DNA of 64,000 nt from an uncultured Clostridia bacterium (GCA_934177795.1 CAKPPS010000001.1:1-64000), one strand, 5' to 3'; counted from the first letter of the stretch, positions 28,295-37,807 are shown. Numbers and translations: made by a program. Notes: generated by a model not told the origin, from the sequence alone.

Positions 28295-28888
28295 ATGAAC
28301 TTACCTAATAAATTGACAATATTTCGAGTTATTTTAGTTCCAATAATGGTAATAATACCATTTTTAGGAATAGATGGAGAATTTTTAGGCATACCAATAA
28401 CATATTTGATAGTGGATTTAATATTTATAATAGCATCAATTACTGATAAATTAGATGGATATTTGGCAAGGAAAAATAATCAGGTAACAGCTTTTGGAAA
28501 ATTTTTAGACCCATTAGCAGATAAAATACTAGTTTTATCTGCTATGCTAATGTTAGTAGAAGCAGCAAAATTACCAGCGTGGATTCCTATAATTGTATTA
28601 TCTAGGGAATTCCTAGTATCTGGATATAGATTAATTGCAGTAGAACAAGGAGGAAAAGTGGTAGCTGCATCAGTTTGGGGAAAATTAAAAACAGTGACTC
28701 AGATGATTGCTATTATATTGGCATTTATTGATTTAAATGCTTTTGGAGATTGCTTTACAGGCATATTGTCAGGAGGAGAATTTATACTAAATTTAATAGT
28801 AACTATAATGATGATAATACAGACAATTGCAACTATTTTTTCAGGTTGGAATTATATGAAAGATATCAAAAATTATATTAAAGATTAA
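28295..28888 (+). CDS. pgsA: CDP-diacylglycerol-glycerol-3-phosphate 3-phosphatidyltransferase
   Basis: 197 residues, polytopic, starting MNLPNKLTIFRVILVP, with the CDP-alcohol phosphotransferase motif spread over DKLDGYLAR and FGKFLDPLADK, then LPAWIPIIVLSREFLVSGYR. It makes phosphatidylglycerol phosphate. SD AAGGAGAG; 25 bp after ctpA, so co-transcribed. Confidence 0.95.
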   Translation: MNLPNKLTIFRVILVPIMVIIPFLGIDGEFLGIPITYLIVDLIFIIASITDKLDGYLARKNNQVTAFGKFLDPLADKILVLSAMLMLVEAAKLPAWIPIIVLSREFLVSGYRLIAVEQGGKVVAASVWGKLKTVTQMIAIILAFIDLNAFGDCFTGILSGGEFILNLIVTIMMIIQTIATIFSGWNYMKDIKNYIKD

Positions 28889-28895
28889 ATATGTA

Positions 28896-28924
28896 TTGAC
28901 AAATTCAACTTTCTGCCGTAATAT
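28896..28924 (+). promoter_or_regulatory. Sigma-A promoter of greA
   Basis: Perfect TTGACA, 17-bp spacer, TAATAT, directly after pgsA. Confidence 0.85.
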
Positions 28925-28966
28925 ATTAAAGTACAAAAACTTAAAACTTATAAGGAGGAACTCACT

Positions 28967-29443
28967 ATGGAGGAAAAAGAAGTTATATTAACACAAGAAG
29001 GATATAATAATTTAGAAAAAGAATTAAATTTTTTAAAAACAGAAAAGAGAGCAGATATAGCAGACAGAATTAAGGTAGCTTTGGGATTTGGAGATTTGTC
29101 AGAAAATTCAGAATATGATGAAGCTAAAAATGCACAAGCAGAAAATGAAGTAAAAATAGCAGAATTGGAAAATAAATTAAGACATGCTAAAATAATTGAT
29201 GAAAAGGAAATAGACACAGAAACAGTTCAAATAGGAAATATTGTAAGAGTATTAGATATTGAATTTGATGAGAAAATAGATTATACAATTGTTGGTTCAA
29301 CAGAAGTAAATTTAGCTGAAAATAAAATTTCTAATGAATCACCATTAGGAGAAGCATTACTAGGAGCTAAAAAGAATCAAACAGTAGAAGTAAAAGCACC
29401 TGCAGGAATTATGAAATATAAAATTTTATCAATCAAGAAATAA
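28967..29443 (+). CDS. greA: Transcription elongation factor GreA
   Basis: 158 residues: N-terminal coiled coil with LTQEGYNNLEKELNFLKTEK and the tip residues in GDLSENSEYDEAK, then the FKBP-like C-domain (SPLGEALLGAKKNQTVEVKA). It rescues backtracked RNA polymerase. SD AAGGAGG; strong own promoter and terminator. Confidence 0.97.
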   Translation: MEEKEVILTQEGYNNLEKELNFLKTEKRADIADRIKVALGFGDLSENSEYDEAKNAQAENEVKIAELENKLRHAKIIDEKEIDTETVQIGNIVRVLDIEFDEKIDYTIVGSTEVNLAENKISNESPLGEALLGAKKNQTVEVKAPAGIMKYKILSIKK

Positions 29444-29446
29444 AAA

Positions 29447-29487
29447 ATATAACAGACCATATTTAAAAGGTCTGCTATATTTTTTTA
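29447..29487. terminator. Terminator between greA and deoD
   Basis: ATAACAGACC pairs with GGTCTGCTAT around an AT loop, followed by T residues; A residues on the left allow use from both strands. Confidence 0.8.
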
Positions 29488-30213
29488 TAGCTTTATAGCG
29501 CTTTCTAAAGCAAGTTTTATCATAGAATCTAATCCTTTTTCACGTTGTTCAGACGAAACTTCACCTTCAACAAATTTTGAGTCCACTATAGTCATAAGGC
29601 AAGCAGCTTTTTTATGCAATAATTGAGCATTATAACATAGAGCAAAAGCCTCCATTTCAGCAGACAACGGATTAAAATTATCTGGAAATCTTGACATATA
29701 ATTGTTAACATTTTCAGGACTCATATAGCCATCAAAACAGTCACTACAAATAGTATTTCCTTTGATTATAGAAATATTTTGGTCTGTAGCAGTAGAGTAG
29801 ATAATATTATTTAAATCAGAATTTGCATTGACTATATGGCAATTATCATTATTAAAAGTAAAAGCATAATTACTTTCACTAAAAATTGAATTAGATAATA
29901 CAATATCAAATAATTTTAAATCAGGAGATAAACCTCCACAAGAACCTATTCTTATAATATTTTCAACATCATAGAATTTAAATAATTCATAAGAATAAAT
30001 TCCCATACTAGGTATTCCCATTCCAGAAGCCATAATGCTTATTTTTTTACCTTTATAAGTTCCAGTATAAGCATATATACCTCTTACAGTATTCACCAAT
30101 TGAGAATCTACTAAAAATTTTTCTGATATATATTTTGCACGTAGTGGATCTCCAGGCATTATTACAGTTTTAGCAAAATCTCCTAGTTTTGCTTCATTAT
30201 GTGGTGTTGACAT
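29485..30213 (-). CDS. deoD: Purine-nucleoside phosphorylase, DeoD type
   Basis: 242 residues. MSTPHNEAKLGDFAKTVIMPGDPLRAK, NTVRGIYAYTGTYKG, ASGMGIPSMGIYSYEL, RIGSCGGLSPDLKLFDIV, and EMEAFALCYNA with the purine-site acid. It splits purine (deoxy)nucleosides with phosphate in salvage. SD AAAGGAGGG upstream on the minus strand. Confidence 0.96.
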   Translation of the reverse strand: MSTPHNEAKLGDFAKTVIMPGDPLRAKYISEKFLVDSQLVNTVRGIYAYTGTYKGKKISIMASGMGIPSMGIYSYELFKFYDVENIIRIGSCGGLSPDLKLFDIVLSNSIFSESNYAFTFNNDNCHIVNANSDLNNIIYSTATDQNISIIKGNTICSDCFDGYMSPENVNNYMSRFPDNFNPLSAEMEAFALCYNAQLLHKKAACLMTIVDSKFVEGEVSSEQREKGLDSMIKLALESAIKL

Positions 30214-30275
30214 ATATAATCCCTCCTTTGAAAATAGTATAACAATAAAAATTAATTAATGCAATATTTATAGTA

Positions 30276-30305
30276 TTTACAAAAATAAATCTTATATGTT
30301 ATAAT
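30276..30305 (+). promoter_or_regulatory. Promoter of the small membrane-protein gene at 30340
   Basis: TTTACA, 18-bp spacer, TATAAT. Confidence 0.6.
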
Positions 30306-30339
30306 AAAAAAGTATAAAGCTATAAAGGTGGTAATAAAA

Positions 30340-30672
30340 ATGATAATACTTATGATAATATATATGCTAATACTTATAATATTTGCTCTTATAATATATG
30401 CTGTTATGCAAATAAAAATGTTTGGAATGAATGTTAAAGATTTTTGGAGCTTTATAGAAGCAAATCAAATGTTAGACAAGTTATATATTTTTGCCAAACA
30501 ATATGAAAATATGACAGCACAAGAACAAGTTATATATTTATCTGAAGCTGAAAAAATATTTAAAGCATTTGATAAAGTTCCAAATGAATTATGGGACGAA
30601 GAATATCAAAAATATAAAGAAGTATTAAAAAAATATAATGATATACGAATGTTAAGATGGTCATCAAATTAA
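30340..30672 (+). CDS. Small membrane protein, unknown function
   Basis: 110 residues: one N-terminal membrane helix (IILMIIYMLILIIFALIIYA) and a cytosolic helical region (KDFWSFIEANQMLDKLYIFAKQYENM). ATG 30340 follows AAAGGTGG by 8 nt; the GTG at 30328 overlaps the SD. Monocistronic, with own promoter and terminator. I do not recognise the family. Confidence 0.65.
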   Translation: MIILMIIYMLILIIFALIIYAVMQIKMFGMNVKDFWSFIEANQMLDKLYIFAKQYENMTAQEQVIYLSEAEKIFKAFDKVPNELWDEEYQKYKEVLKKYNDIRMLRWSSN

Positions 30673-30716
30673 AAAATAATGTTTCGCTTTTAAAAAAGTG
30701 AAACATTATTTTTTAT
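30671..30716. terminator. Bidirectional terminator
   Basis: AATAATGTTTC and GAAACATTATT form a perfect stem with A and T flanks between convergent genes. Confidence 0.85.
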
Positions 30717-30731
30717 TACTTTTATTGTGTA

Positions 30732-31655
30732 TTATTCTGATTTTTTATGTTTTTCTTTTTTTGAATCAGTCATAACATCTTTTATAGTACCTAAACTGCT
30801 TAAAGCAGAAGTGGCTTCAAAAGGTATAAATACCTTATTAGCTTCACCTTTAGCTACTTCTTCCAAAGCTTCTAAAGATTTTAATTGAACTAATTTTTCA
30901 TCAGGATTAGCGTTTTTTATTGCATCATAAACCATTTGAATTTCTTTTGCTTTAGCATCTGCAACTTCTTTTATAGCTTGGGCCTCACCGGCTGCTCTTC
31001 TTATTTGAGATTCTTTATCTGCTTCAGCCTCTAATATTGCAGCTTGTTTTTTACCTTCAGCAATAGTTATAGCTGATTGTCTTTGAGCTTCAGCTTCAAG
31101 AATTAAAGCTCTTTTATTTCTTTCAGCATTCATTTCTTTTTCCATGGCATCTCTAACATCTGCTGGTGGTTCAATATCTTTGATTTCAACTCTATCAATT
31201 TTACAACCCCATCTATCAGTAGCTTCATCTAGAACTACTCTTAATTTTGTATTAATACCATCTCTAGAACTAAATGTTTCGTCTAAATCCATTTTACCAA
31301 TGATATCACGAATTGTTGTAATAGCTAAATATTCAATACCTTTTTTCAAACTTTGAATTTCATAAACAGCTTTAGCTGGATCTGTAATTTGATAAAACAC
31401 TACAGTATCAATTGTAATTGTAACATTATCTTTTGTAATAACACTTTGAGGTGGAATATCCATTGTTTGTTGTTTTAAACTAACCACACTTCTAATATGA
31501 TCAAAAAATGGAATTATAATTGTAAGACCAGCATCTGCAACTTTATAAAATTTACCTAATCTTTCAATTATATATACCTCTGATTGTTTTACGATTTTTA
31601 TTGACATGAATGCAATAACTAAAATAATAATAAGTAAGAAACTTAAAAAAAACAT
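30732..31655 (-). CDS. SPFH/band-7 protein (stomatin/QmcA-like)
   Basis: 307 residues: N-terminal membrane helix, SPFH domain (SEVYIIERLGKFYKVADAGL, DIPPQSVITKDNVTITIDTV), then a charged coiled coil rich in EAEAQRQSAITIAEGKKQAA. Stomatin-type proteins form membrane microdomain oligomers; the upstream NfeD gene is the classic partner. SD AAAAGGAGG. Confidence 0.9.
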   Translation of the reverse strand: MFFLSFLLIIILVIAFMSIKIVKQSEVYIIERLGKFYKVADAGLTIIIPFFDHIRSVVSLKQQTMDIPPQSVITKDNVTITIDTVVFYQITDPAKAVYEIQSLKKGIEYLAITTIRDIIGKMDLDETFSSRDGINTKLRVVLDEATDRWGCKIDRVEIKDIEPPADVRDAMEKEMNAERNKRALILEAEAQRQSAITIAEGKKQAAILEAEADKESQIRRAAGEAQAIKEVADAKAKEIQMVYDAIKNANPDEKLVQLKSLEALEEVAKGEANKVFIPFEATSALSSLGTIKDVMTDSKKEKHKKSE

Positions 31656-31694
31656 AAAACCGCCTCCTTTTAAAATTATATATAAAATAATAAA

Positions 31695-32129
31695 TTATTT
31701 TTCTATTGGAAAAACTATAGCTTTAACACCTTCTATTTTTTTTATTTCTACTTCTGTTCCTTTTTCAATATTAGCATGGTCTATACTATCTGCAGACCAG
31801 ATTTCACCATTTACTTTTATTTGCCCAGAATTATTTATAGAATTAATATCTTCAATTACTAAGGCCTTTTTTCCAATCATTGAAAAAACATTTGTCTTGG
31901 TAGTAGTAACAGTTTTTGAAACAAACTTGTTTAAAAAAGGTTTAGTAATAGGAATTAAAATAGCTGAACAGCAAACAAAAATTAAAGATTGTATGAATAC
32001 ATTACTTGTAAATAAACTTACAATCATTGTTATAAGACTTGCAACTCCTAACCAAAATATTAAAAAACCAGTAGTTAAGATTTCTGCAATGAAAAATATT
32101 CCAGAAGCAATAAGCCAAAATTGCCACAT
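31695..32129 (-). CDS. NfeD-like membrane protein
   Basis: 144 residues: membrane helices in the first ~75, then the OB-fold NfeD C-domain (GKALVIEDINSINNSGQIKVNGEIWSA, IEKGTEVEIKKIEGVKAIV). Short NfeD1b form without the serine-protease domain. ATG 32129 fits GGGAAG and the helix start; a GTG eight codons upstream is possible. Operon with the SPFH gene. Confidence 0.85.
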   Translation of the reverse strand: MWQFWLIASGIFFIAEILTTGFLIFWLGVASLITMIVSLFTSNVFIQSLIFVCCSAILIPITKPFLNKFVSKTVTTTKTNVFSMIGKKALVIEDINSINNSGQIKVNGEIWSADSIDHANIEKGTEVEIKKIEGVKAIVFPIEK

Positions 32130-32256
32130 AAAACTTCCCACTTTTATTACCACGATAAATTAATTATACTATAAAATAAGGAAAAAATAAATAGTTTTGG
32201 CTAAATTTGTCATAAATAATTTACACTATAATTTATTAAGTAGTATACTCCCAAAA

Positions 32257-32508
32257 GTTACAAGATAAGAGAAGATTATAAATCAAGGTTAAAGAGACTT
32301 AGAAATATAAGATTGCAATTACATGTCTTGGCTTATTACAAAATTCAAGAAATTCTAATTTATTTTAGGGCACCCTTCCACTATTGTGAACTCTTTCCCT
32401 AAAATTACATAGAATTTCTAAAATTTTTTCATGCACATTCGACCTGTAATTGCAATCTTATATTTCTAAGTCATATTAATCCAAACAATTTAACTATTAT
32501 ATTGTAAC
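32257..32508. repeat. Long nested inverted repeat; possible 6S-like RNA
   Basis: Perfect 28-bp arms (32296-32323 and 32445-32472) enclose a 24/25-nt internal bubble, then a 10-bp stem (32348-32357 with 32410-32419), a small internal loop, an 8-bp stem (32363-32370 with 32397-32404) and a 26-nt loop. Outside, GTTAAA/TTTAAC (32288-32293, 32489-32494) and GTTACAA/TTGTAAC (32257-32263, 32502-32508) also pair. Closing stem, large central bubble and terminal stem resemble 6S RNA. TTTACA (32220-32225) with TATACT (32244-32249), 18-bp spacer, could be a promoter. No flanking target duplication or transposase is seen. Confidence 0.6.
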
Positions 32509-32597
32509 AAAACAAAAATTTTTAACGAAATTAAAACTTGTATTTAAGCCAAAAAAATGATATAGTAAAAGGGAATTTTACAAAGGAGAATTTGTAT

Positions 32598-33077
32598 ATG
32601 AAAATTAATAATAAAAAAGAAAAAGGAGTTACATTAATTTCTTTAGTGGTAACAATTGTAATAATTATAATACTAGCTGGAATAACATTAAAAATAGGAA
32701 GTAAAGATACCAAGTTTGCAGAAGATAATGCAGCATTAACAGAGATTGCAATGGTACAAAATGCGATTTTACAAAGAAAAACGAAAGTAGAATTAACTGG
32801 TGAAAATTATCCAGGAGTAATAATATCACAAAGTGGTATAGACATAAATTCAGTAATAGAAGAGATGAATAGTAAAAAAGCTAAAGACGAGAACAATATA
32901 CAATTGCAAGATGAAAATTTAGATAATTATTATTTTTTATCAACGTCTAATGGAGGATTAGAAGAACTAGGAATTACAAATTCGGATAGTGATTATATAG
33001 TAAATTACAAAACAGGAGAAGTTATTAATTATACTAATCAAGTAACTAAAAATGGTAAATTATTATATATAGGTTGA
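32598..33077 (+). CDS. Pilin-like secreted protein
   Basis: 159 residues. Leader MKINNKKEKG, then VTLISLVVTIVIIIILAGIT, a prepilin helix, helical linker (NAALTEIAMVQNAILQRKTKVE) and a C-domain ending NYTNQVTKNGKLLYIG. Glu5 is Ser. Far from the pilus operon, so an orphan minor pilin. ATG 32598 follows AAAGGAG; the upstream ORF extension lacks an SD. Its stop lies inside a pseudoknot element (33072-33097). Confidence 0.8.
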   Translation: MKINNKKEKGVTLISLVVTIVIIIILAGITLKIGSKDTKFAEDNAALTEIAMVQNAILQRKTKVELTGENYPGVIISQSGIDINSVIEEMNSKKAKDENNIQLQDENLDNYYFLSTSNGGLEELGITNSDSDYIVNYKTGEVINYTNQVTKNGKLLYIG

Positions 33078-33097
33078 TAGGCAACCATAAAAACCTA
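33072..33097 (+). promoter_or_regulatory. H-type pseudoknot element, copy 2 (murB leader)
   Basis: GGTT (33072-33075) pairs with AACC (33083-33086); TAGG (33078-33081) pairs with CCTA (33094-33097). A-rich linker, and AATATTATAA tail as in the other copies. It overlaps the stop codon of the preceding pilin-like gene and ends 28 nt before murB. Confidence 0.6.
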
Positions 33098-33125
33098 AAT
33101 ATTATAATATAAGGATTGGAAGTAT

Positions 33126-34046
33126 ATGACAGAAAAGCAAAAAAAAGAAATCTTAGAGTTAGGCTTAAAAGAAACGAATATTTTATTTAATGAAAATATG
33201 GCTAAACATACAACATTTAAAGTTGGTGGAGAAGCTGAATGTTTTATAAAAATAGATAACATGAAAGATTTACGAACAGTACTAGTATATGCGAGAAACA
33301 ATAACATAAAAATTACAGTGATTGGAAATGGAAGCAATGTTCTAGTTTTAGACAAAGGGATAAAAGGAATTGTGTTAAATATAAGAATTAATAAGATAGA
33401 AACAGTAAATTATGATGGAAGAATATTTGCAAAAATAGGTGCTGGAGTAAAAATTTCAATGTTGGGACATTTATTCTTAAAAAATGGAATAACAGGATTT
33501 GAAGAATTATCAGGAATTCCTGGAACAATAGGAGGAGCAATAAGAATGAATGCAGGTGCACATGGTAAAGAATTTAAAGATATTGTAAATAATGTAACCT
33601 GTATGGACTATGATGGAAATATAGTAAAACTAGAAAACAAAGATATGCAATTTGAATATAGAAAAAGCATATTAAAAGATAAAAAATATATCGTTATAGA
33701 AGTAGAAATGATGTTTCAAAATGGAAATGAAGAAGAAATAAAAGAAAAAATGGCACAATATGCAAAATATAGAAAAGAAAAACAGCCAATTGAATATCCT
33801 AGTGCAGGAAGTACATTTAAAAGAGGAAATGATTTTATAACAGCAAAGTTAATAGACGAAGCAGGATTAAAGGGATATAACATAGGAGGAGCAGAAGTAT
33901 CAGAAAAACATGCTGGATTTGTAATAAACAAAGGAAATGCAACCGCAAAAGATATACTAGAGTTAATAAAATATATACAAGATAAAATATATAAAGAATT
34001 TGAGAAAAAAATAGAGTTAGAAATTGAAATTATAGGTGATGAATAA
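33126..34046 (+). CDS. murB: UDP-N-acetylmuramate dehydrogenase (MurB)
   Basis: 306 residues, FAD enzyme of peptidoglycan synthesis reducing UDP-GlcNAc-enolpyruvate. Blocks: KHTTFKVGGEAECFI, GNGSNVLVLDKG, GFEELSGIPGTIGGAIRMNAGAHG, QPIEYPSAGSTFKRG (catalytic Ser) and GYNIGGAEVSEKHAGFVIN. Type II, as in most Firmicutes. SD AAGGA. Confidence 0.96.
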   Translation: MTEKQKKEILELGLKETNILFNENMAKHTTFKVGGEAECFIKIDNMKDLRTVLVYARNNNIKITVIGNGSNVLVLDKGIKGIVLNIRINKIETVNYDGRIFAKIGAGVKISMLGHLFLKNGITGFEELSGIPGTIGGAIRMNAGAHGKEFKDIVNNVTCMDYDGNIVKLENKDMQFEYRKSILKDKKYIVIEVEMMFQNGNEEEIKEKMAQYAKYRKEKQPIEYPSAGSTFKRGNDFITAKLIDEAGLKGYNIGGAEVSEKHAGFVINKGNATAKDILELIKYIQDKIYKEFEKKIELEIEIIGDE

Positions 34047-34065
34047 AGGAAAGGACTGAAATAAA

Positions 34066-35667
34066 ATGAGTGGGTTTATGCATTGGTTTAAAGCAAATAC
34101 TAAAATAAAAAGATGGATATTTTTAATATTAGTAGGAATAATATTGTGTTGTTATGGGATAGTAGATATATTAGTGCTAAAAGAAATATCATTTCAAGAA
34201 GTGGGAAAAATTGTTGCTATTTTTGTAGTTGGATTTATATCAATTGTAATCGGTGTAGTATATATAAATAAAAGAACTTTAGAATTAATAGTAGAATCTA
34301 CAGATACAAGAATGGAAAATAAAAAAAATGTTAATATCAATTCATTAATTTTTAATAGAAAAATATATGATAAAGGACCTAAAATTGTAGTAATAGGTGG
34401 AGGAACAGGATTAAATACAGTTTTATCAGGTATCAAAAATTATACAAGTAATGTAACGGCAATTGTAACAGTATCTGATTATGGAGAAGAACAGTCAAGT
34501 TCAAGAAAAGAATTACAAACATTACCACTTGATGATATACGTGATAGTATAGTCTCATTATCAAAAAATGAAGATATAGTAAGAAAATTATTTAACTATA
34601 AATTTAAAACAGGAAGAATTAGTGGATTAGATTTTTGCGATATTTATTTTACTGCTATGAGAGAAATAAATAATGATTTTGCAGATTCTATAATGCAAAG
34701 TAATAATGTTATAAATATGGTAGGCAAGGTTATCCCTGTAACATTAGATGAGATTAAAATTATAGCAGAACTAGCAAATGGATATGTAGTAGAAGAAAGA
34801 GAAAGAATAGCAGAGGTAGTAGCAGATAAAATAACAAAGATAAATAGAATTACAATCAATCCATCAAATTGCAAACCAGCGTCAGGAGTAATAGAGGCTA
34901 TCCAAAATGCCGATTGTATTATTATAGGACCAGGAAGTTTATATACAAATGTAATTCCTAATTTATTAGTAAATGGAGTTAATAAAGCGATAAAAGAAAG
35001 CCAAGCGATAAAAGTATATATAAGTAATATAATGACAGAACCAGGTCAGACTGATAATTATAGTGTAGCAGATCATATAAATGCAATCATAGAACATTGT
35101 GGACAAGGAATCATAGATTATTGTATTTATGATACAGGCGAAATTATACCAGAATTTATAAAGAAATATAATAGAGAAGGTCAAGAAATAGTAGAACAAA
35201 ATACAAACAAGGTAAAAGGAATAAAATTTTTACAAAGAAATTTATCTACAGTAGATAATGAATATATTAGACATGACCCTGAATTAGTTGCTGCTTCAAT
35301 TATAGAATTAATTTGTGATGACCTAAAATATAGAGATAAAGAAAAAGATCCTCAATACTTAATGTTAAATACAAAATTAAGAGAAGAAAAAAGGATAAAT
35401 AGAAAGAAAAAATCTATAGAGAGAAAAAATAAACTTGGAATAAAAACAACAAAGAAAAACAAAAGAGGAAAAAGCAAATTTAGTAATAAATATATGGATA
35501 GAATAGAATCTATCAGGGAAGCAGATAAAAAGGCTAAAACTAAAAGTAAAAAAACAAGTGAACATAGTCATAAAAGTACAAAGAATAATGTGGATGGAAA
35601 AATAAATAGTGAAGAACTAAGAAGAGAGATGATGGAAAAATTAAAACATAGTTCTTATAAAAAATAA
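34066..35667 (+). CDS. yvcK: YvcK/CofD-like (GlmR) protein with membrane anchor
   Basis: 533 residues. Two N-terminal membrane helices (~18-75), then the YvcK/CofD fold (KIVVIGGGTGLNTVLSGIK, LPLDDIRDSIVSLS, IGPGSLYTNVIPNLLVNGV, ISNIMTEPGQTDNYSVADH), and a ~100-residue Lys-rich tail. YvcK proteins bind UDP-sugars and tune cell-wall precursor supply. The membrane anchor and basic tail are additions to the B. subtilis form; rapZ and whiA, the usual neighbours, are absent, but murB is adjacent. Confidence 0.88.
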   Translation: MSGFMHWFKANTKIKRWIFLILVGIILCCYGIVDILVLKEISFQEVGKIVAIFVVGFISIVIGVVYINKRTLELIVESTDTRMENKKNVNINSLIFNRKIYDKGPKIVVIGGGTGLNTVLSGIKNYTSNVTAIVTVSDYGEEQSSSRKELQTLPLDDIRDSIVSLSKNEDIVRKLFNYKFKTGRISGLDFCDIYFTAMREINNDFADSIMQSNNVINMVGKVIPVTLDEIKIIAELANGYVVEERERIAEVVADKITKINRITINPSNCKPASGVIEAIQNADCIIIGPGSLYTNVIPNLLVNGVNKAIKESQAIKVYISNIMTEPGQTDNYSVADHINAIIEHCGQGIIDYCIYDTGEIIPEFIKKYNREGQEIVEQNTNKVKGIKFLQRNLSTVDNEYIRHDPELVAASIIELICDDLKYRDKEKDPQYLMLNTKLREEKRINRKKKSIERKNKLGIKTTKKNKRGKSKFSNKYMDRIESIREADKKAKTKSKKTSEHSHKSTKNNVDGKINSEELRREMMEKLKHSSYKK

Positions 35668-35693
35668 AAGTACATAAGAAAGAAGGAAGAAAT

Positions 35694-37718
35694 ATGAAGT
35701 TTACAAAGGAAAATTTAGACTTAGAAACAGGACTTACTAAAGAATGGTTGATAACTAATGGTATAGGTGGTTTTGCGTCATCAACAATTATAGGTGCAAA
35801 TACAAGAAAATATCATGGTTTATTAATTGCACCATTAAAACCACCAGCTAGTAGATATTTGATTTTATCAAAACTTGACGAATCTATAGAATCAAATGGA
35901 AAAAAGTATGATTTATATACAAATGTATGTGAAAATTATATATCACAAGGATATAAATATTTGGAAGAATTTGAAAAAGATATATATCCTACTTATAAAT
36001 ATAAAATTCCAGGAATGGAAATTGAAAAAAGCATTGTTATGGAATATGGTGAAAATACAGTTGGAGTATATTATAAAATAAGAAACGGAAAATTTAAAGC
36101 AAAATTAACATTAGCACCAATAGTAAATTTTAGAGATTTTCATACAATGAGTACAAATCATAATTTTGATATAAGACAGCAGGTAAATGAAGAAGAAAAA
36201 GTAAAATTAATAGTAGATAATAATTCACAAGTACCTATATATATGTGTACATCAGAAGGAAAATATATAAAACATGAAAATGATAGTTTTAAAAATATGT
36301 TTTATATAGAAGAGGAAAAAAGAGGATTTTATCCAGAAGAAAATCATGCTGTACCAGGCATATTTGAGATAGAAATAAAACCTAATGAAGAAAAAGAAGT
36401 ATCATTTATTTGTTCAATGGAAGAAAATATAGAAGAAAAAGATGCAAAATACTTAATGGAAAAAGAAAAAAGTAGAATAAATGAATTTATAGAAAGCACA
36501 CAGTTAATAGAAAAAAAAGAAAAGAAGGCTAAAAAAGATTTAGAAAAAGAAGAATTAATAAAAACTTATATAAAGGCAATTGATAATTTTATAGTATATA
36601 GACCTAATTTTAGACTACATACAATTATAGCGGGATATCCATGGTTTTTAGATTGGGGAAGAGACACATTAATTTCATTTGAAGGATTATTATTATGTAC
36701 AAAACAATATGGCCTAGCAAAAGAAGTATTAATGACAATGGTAAAAGATATAAAATATGGTTTAGTTCCTAATGGATATTCAGGATATGATAATAGACCT
36801 TTATATAATAGTGTAGATGCATCATTATTATTATTTGAGCAAGTACATAAATATTTAGAATATACTAAAGATTATAAATTCATACGAGAAAAAATATATC
36901 CTAAAATGGAAAGCATTATAGATAATTATGTGAGTGGAAATAATGTAGATGGAAATAATATTTATTTAGATAAAGATGGTCTAATTGTGTCAGGTACAGA
37001 CGAAACACAAAATACATGGATGGATGCAAAAGTAGGAAATGTAGCAATAACACCTAGAAATGGTAAAGCTGTAGAGATAAATGCTATGTGGTATAATGCA
37101 AATATGATAATGGCTAATCTTACATTAGTAATGGGAGATTTGCTTAAAATAAAAAAATATAAAGATTTAGCAAAAAAATGTAAAAAAGCATTTAAAACTA
37201 AGTTTTACAATCCAAAAACTAAATGTCTTGATGATGTAATAGGAGATGATAGGATAAGACCAAACCAGTTATTTGCTTTAAGTTTAACACATCAAGTTAT
37301 AGAGGCAGATTCAGAAATAGCTGAAAATATTATTAATATAGTTGAAAAAAAATTATTAAATAATTATGGATTAAAAACATTAGCTAAAGGAGAACCTGAT
37401 TATATAGAAATATATGAAGGTAATGGTGCACATAGAGATGCTAGTTATCATCAAGGTATTACATGGCCATGGCTACTAGGATTATATTATAATTCACTTA
37501 TAAATATAAAAAATAAAACAAAAGAAAAAGAAGAAATAGAACAAAAAATAAAGAAATTCAAAGACAAAGTTAATAAAACATTTAAAAAAGAAATACTAGA
37601 AAATGGTTGTATAGGAAGTATTGCTGAAATATATGATTCTACTAAACCACAATTACCAAAAGGAGCAATAGCACAAGCATGGAGTATAGCAGAAATATTT
37701 AGAATAATCAGGGATTAA
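35694..37718 (+). CDS. Glycogen debranching enzyme (amylo-alpha-1,6-glucosidase family)
   Basis: 674 residues. GDE N-terminal beta domain (LTKEWLITNGIGGFASSTIIGANTRKYHGLL) and an (alpha/alpha)6 barrel (AGYPWFLDWGRDTLISFEGLL, GTDETQNTWMDAKVG, GNGAHRDASYHQGITWPWLLG) with the acid residues of family GH133. It removes alpha-1,6 branches of glycogen in the cytoplasm. No other glycogen gene is nearby. SD GAAGGAAG. Confidence 0.92.
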   Translation: MKFTKENLDLETGLTKEWLITNGIGGFASSTIIGANTRKYHGLLIAPLKPPASRYLILSKLDESIESNGKKYDLYTNVCENYISQGYKYLEEFEKDIYPTYKYKIPGMEIEKSIVMEYGENTVGVYYKIRNGKFKAKLTLAPIVNFRDFHTMSTNHNFDIRQQVNEEEKVKLIVDNNSQVPIYMCTSEGKYIKHENDSFKNMFYIEEEKRGFYPEENHAVPGIFEIEIKPNEEKEVSFICSMEENIEEKDAKYLMEKEKSRINEFIESTQLIEKKEKKAKKDLEKEELIKTYIKAIDNFIVYRPNFRLHTIIAGYPWFLDWGRDTLISFEGLLLCTKQYGLAKEVLMTMVKDIKYGLVPNGYSGYDNRPLYNSVDASLLLFEQVHKYLEYTKDYKFIREKIYPKMESIIDNYVSGNNVDGNNIYLDKDGLIVSGTDETQNTWMDAKVGNVAITPRNGKAVEINAMWYNANMIMANLTLVMGDLLKIKKYKDLAKKCKKAFKTKFYNPKTKCLDDVIGDDRIRPNQLFALSLTHQVIEADSEIAENIINIVEKKLLNNYGLKTLAKGEPDYIEIYEGNGAHRDASYHQGITWPWLLGLYYNSLINIKNKTKEKEEIEQKIKKFKDKVNKTFKKEILENGCIGSIAEIYDSTKPQLPKGAIAQAWSIAEIFRIIRD

Positions 37719-37740
37719 AGGTATAAAAGCCTTAAATCCC
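37711..37740 (+). other. Hairpin at the end of the debranching-enzyme gene
   Basis: GGGATTAAAGG and CCTTAAATCCC pair with one mismatch and overlap the stop codon; no T run follows. Possibly limits readthrough into ruvC. Confidence 0.5.
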
Positions 37741-37766
37741 TATTAAAAAATATAAAGTAAAAGTAG

Positions 37767-37807
37767 AAAGGAGTGCATGATATATATAAGAAATCATGCA
37801 GAAACAA
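37767..37807 (+). promoter_or_regulatory. SD separated from start by hairpin (ruvC leader)
   Basis: AAAGGAG (37767-37773), T, stem GCATGAT (37775-37781) with ATCATGC (37793-37799), then 8 nt to ATG 37808. Linear spacing is 34 nt; folded spacing is about 9 nt. An ATG in the left arm opens a 27-codon ORF that reaches into ruvC. Confidence 0.5.

Noticed and set aside
32257..32508. Insertion sequence or confirmed MITE
   Set aside because: No transposase, no matching target-site duplication at either end, and only one copy in the window.
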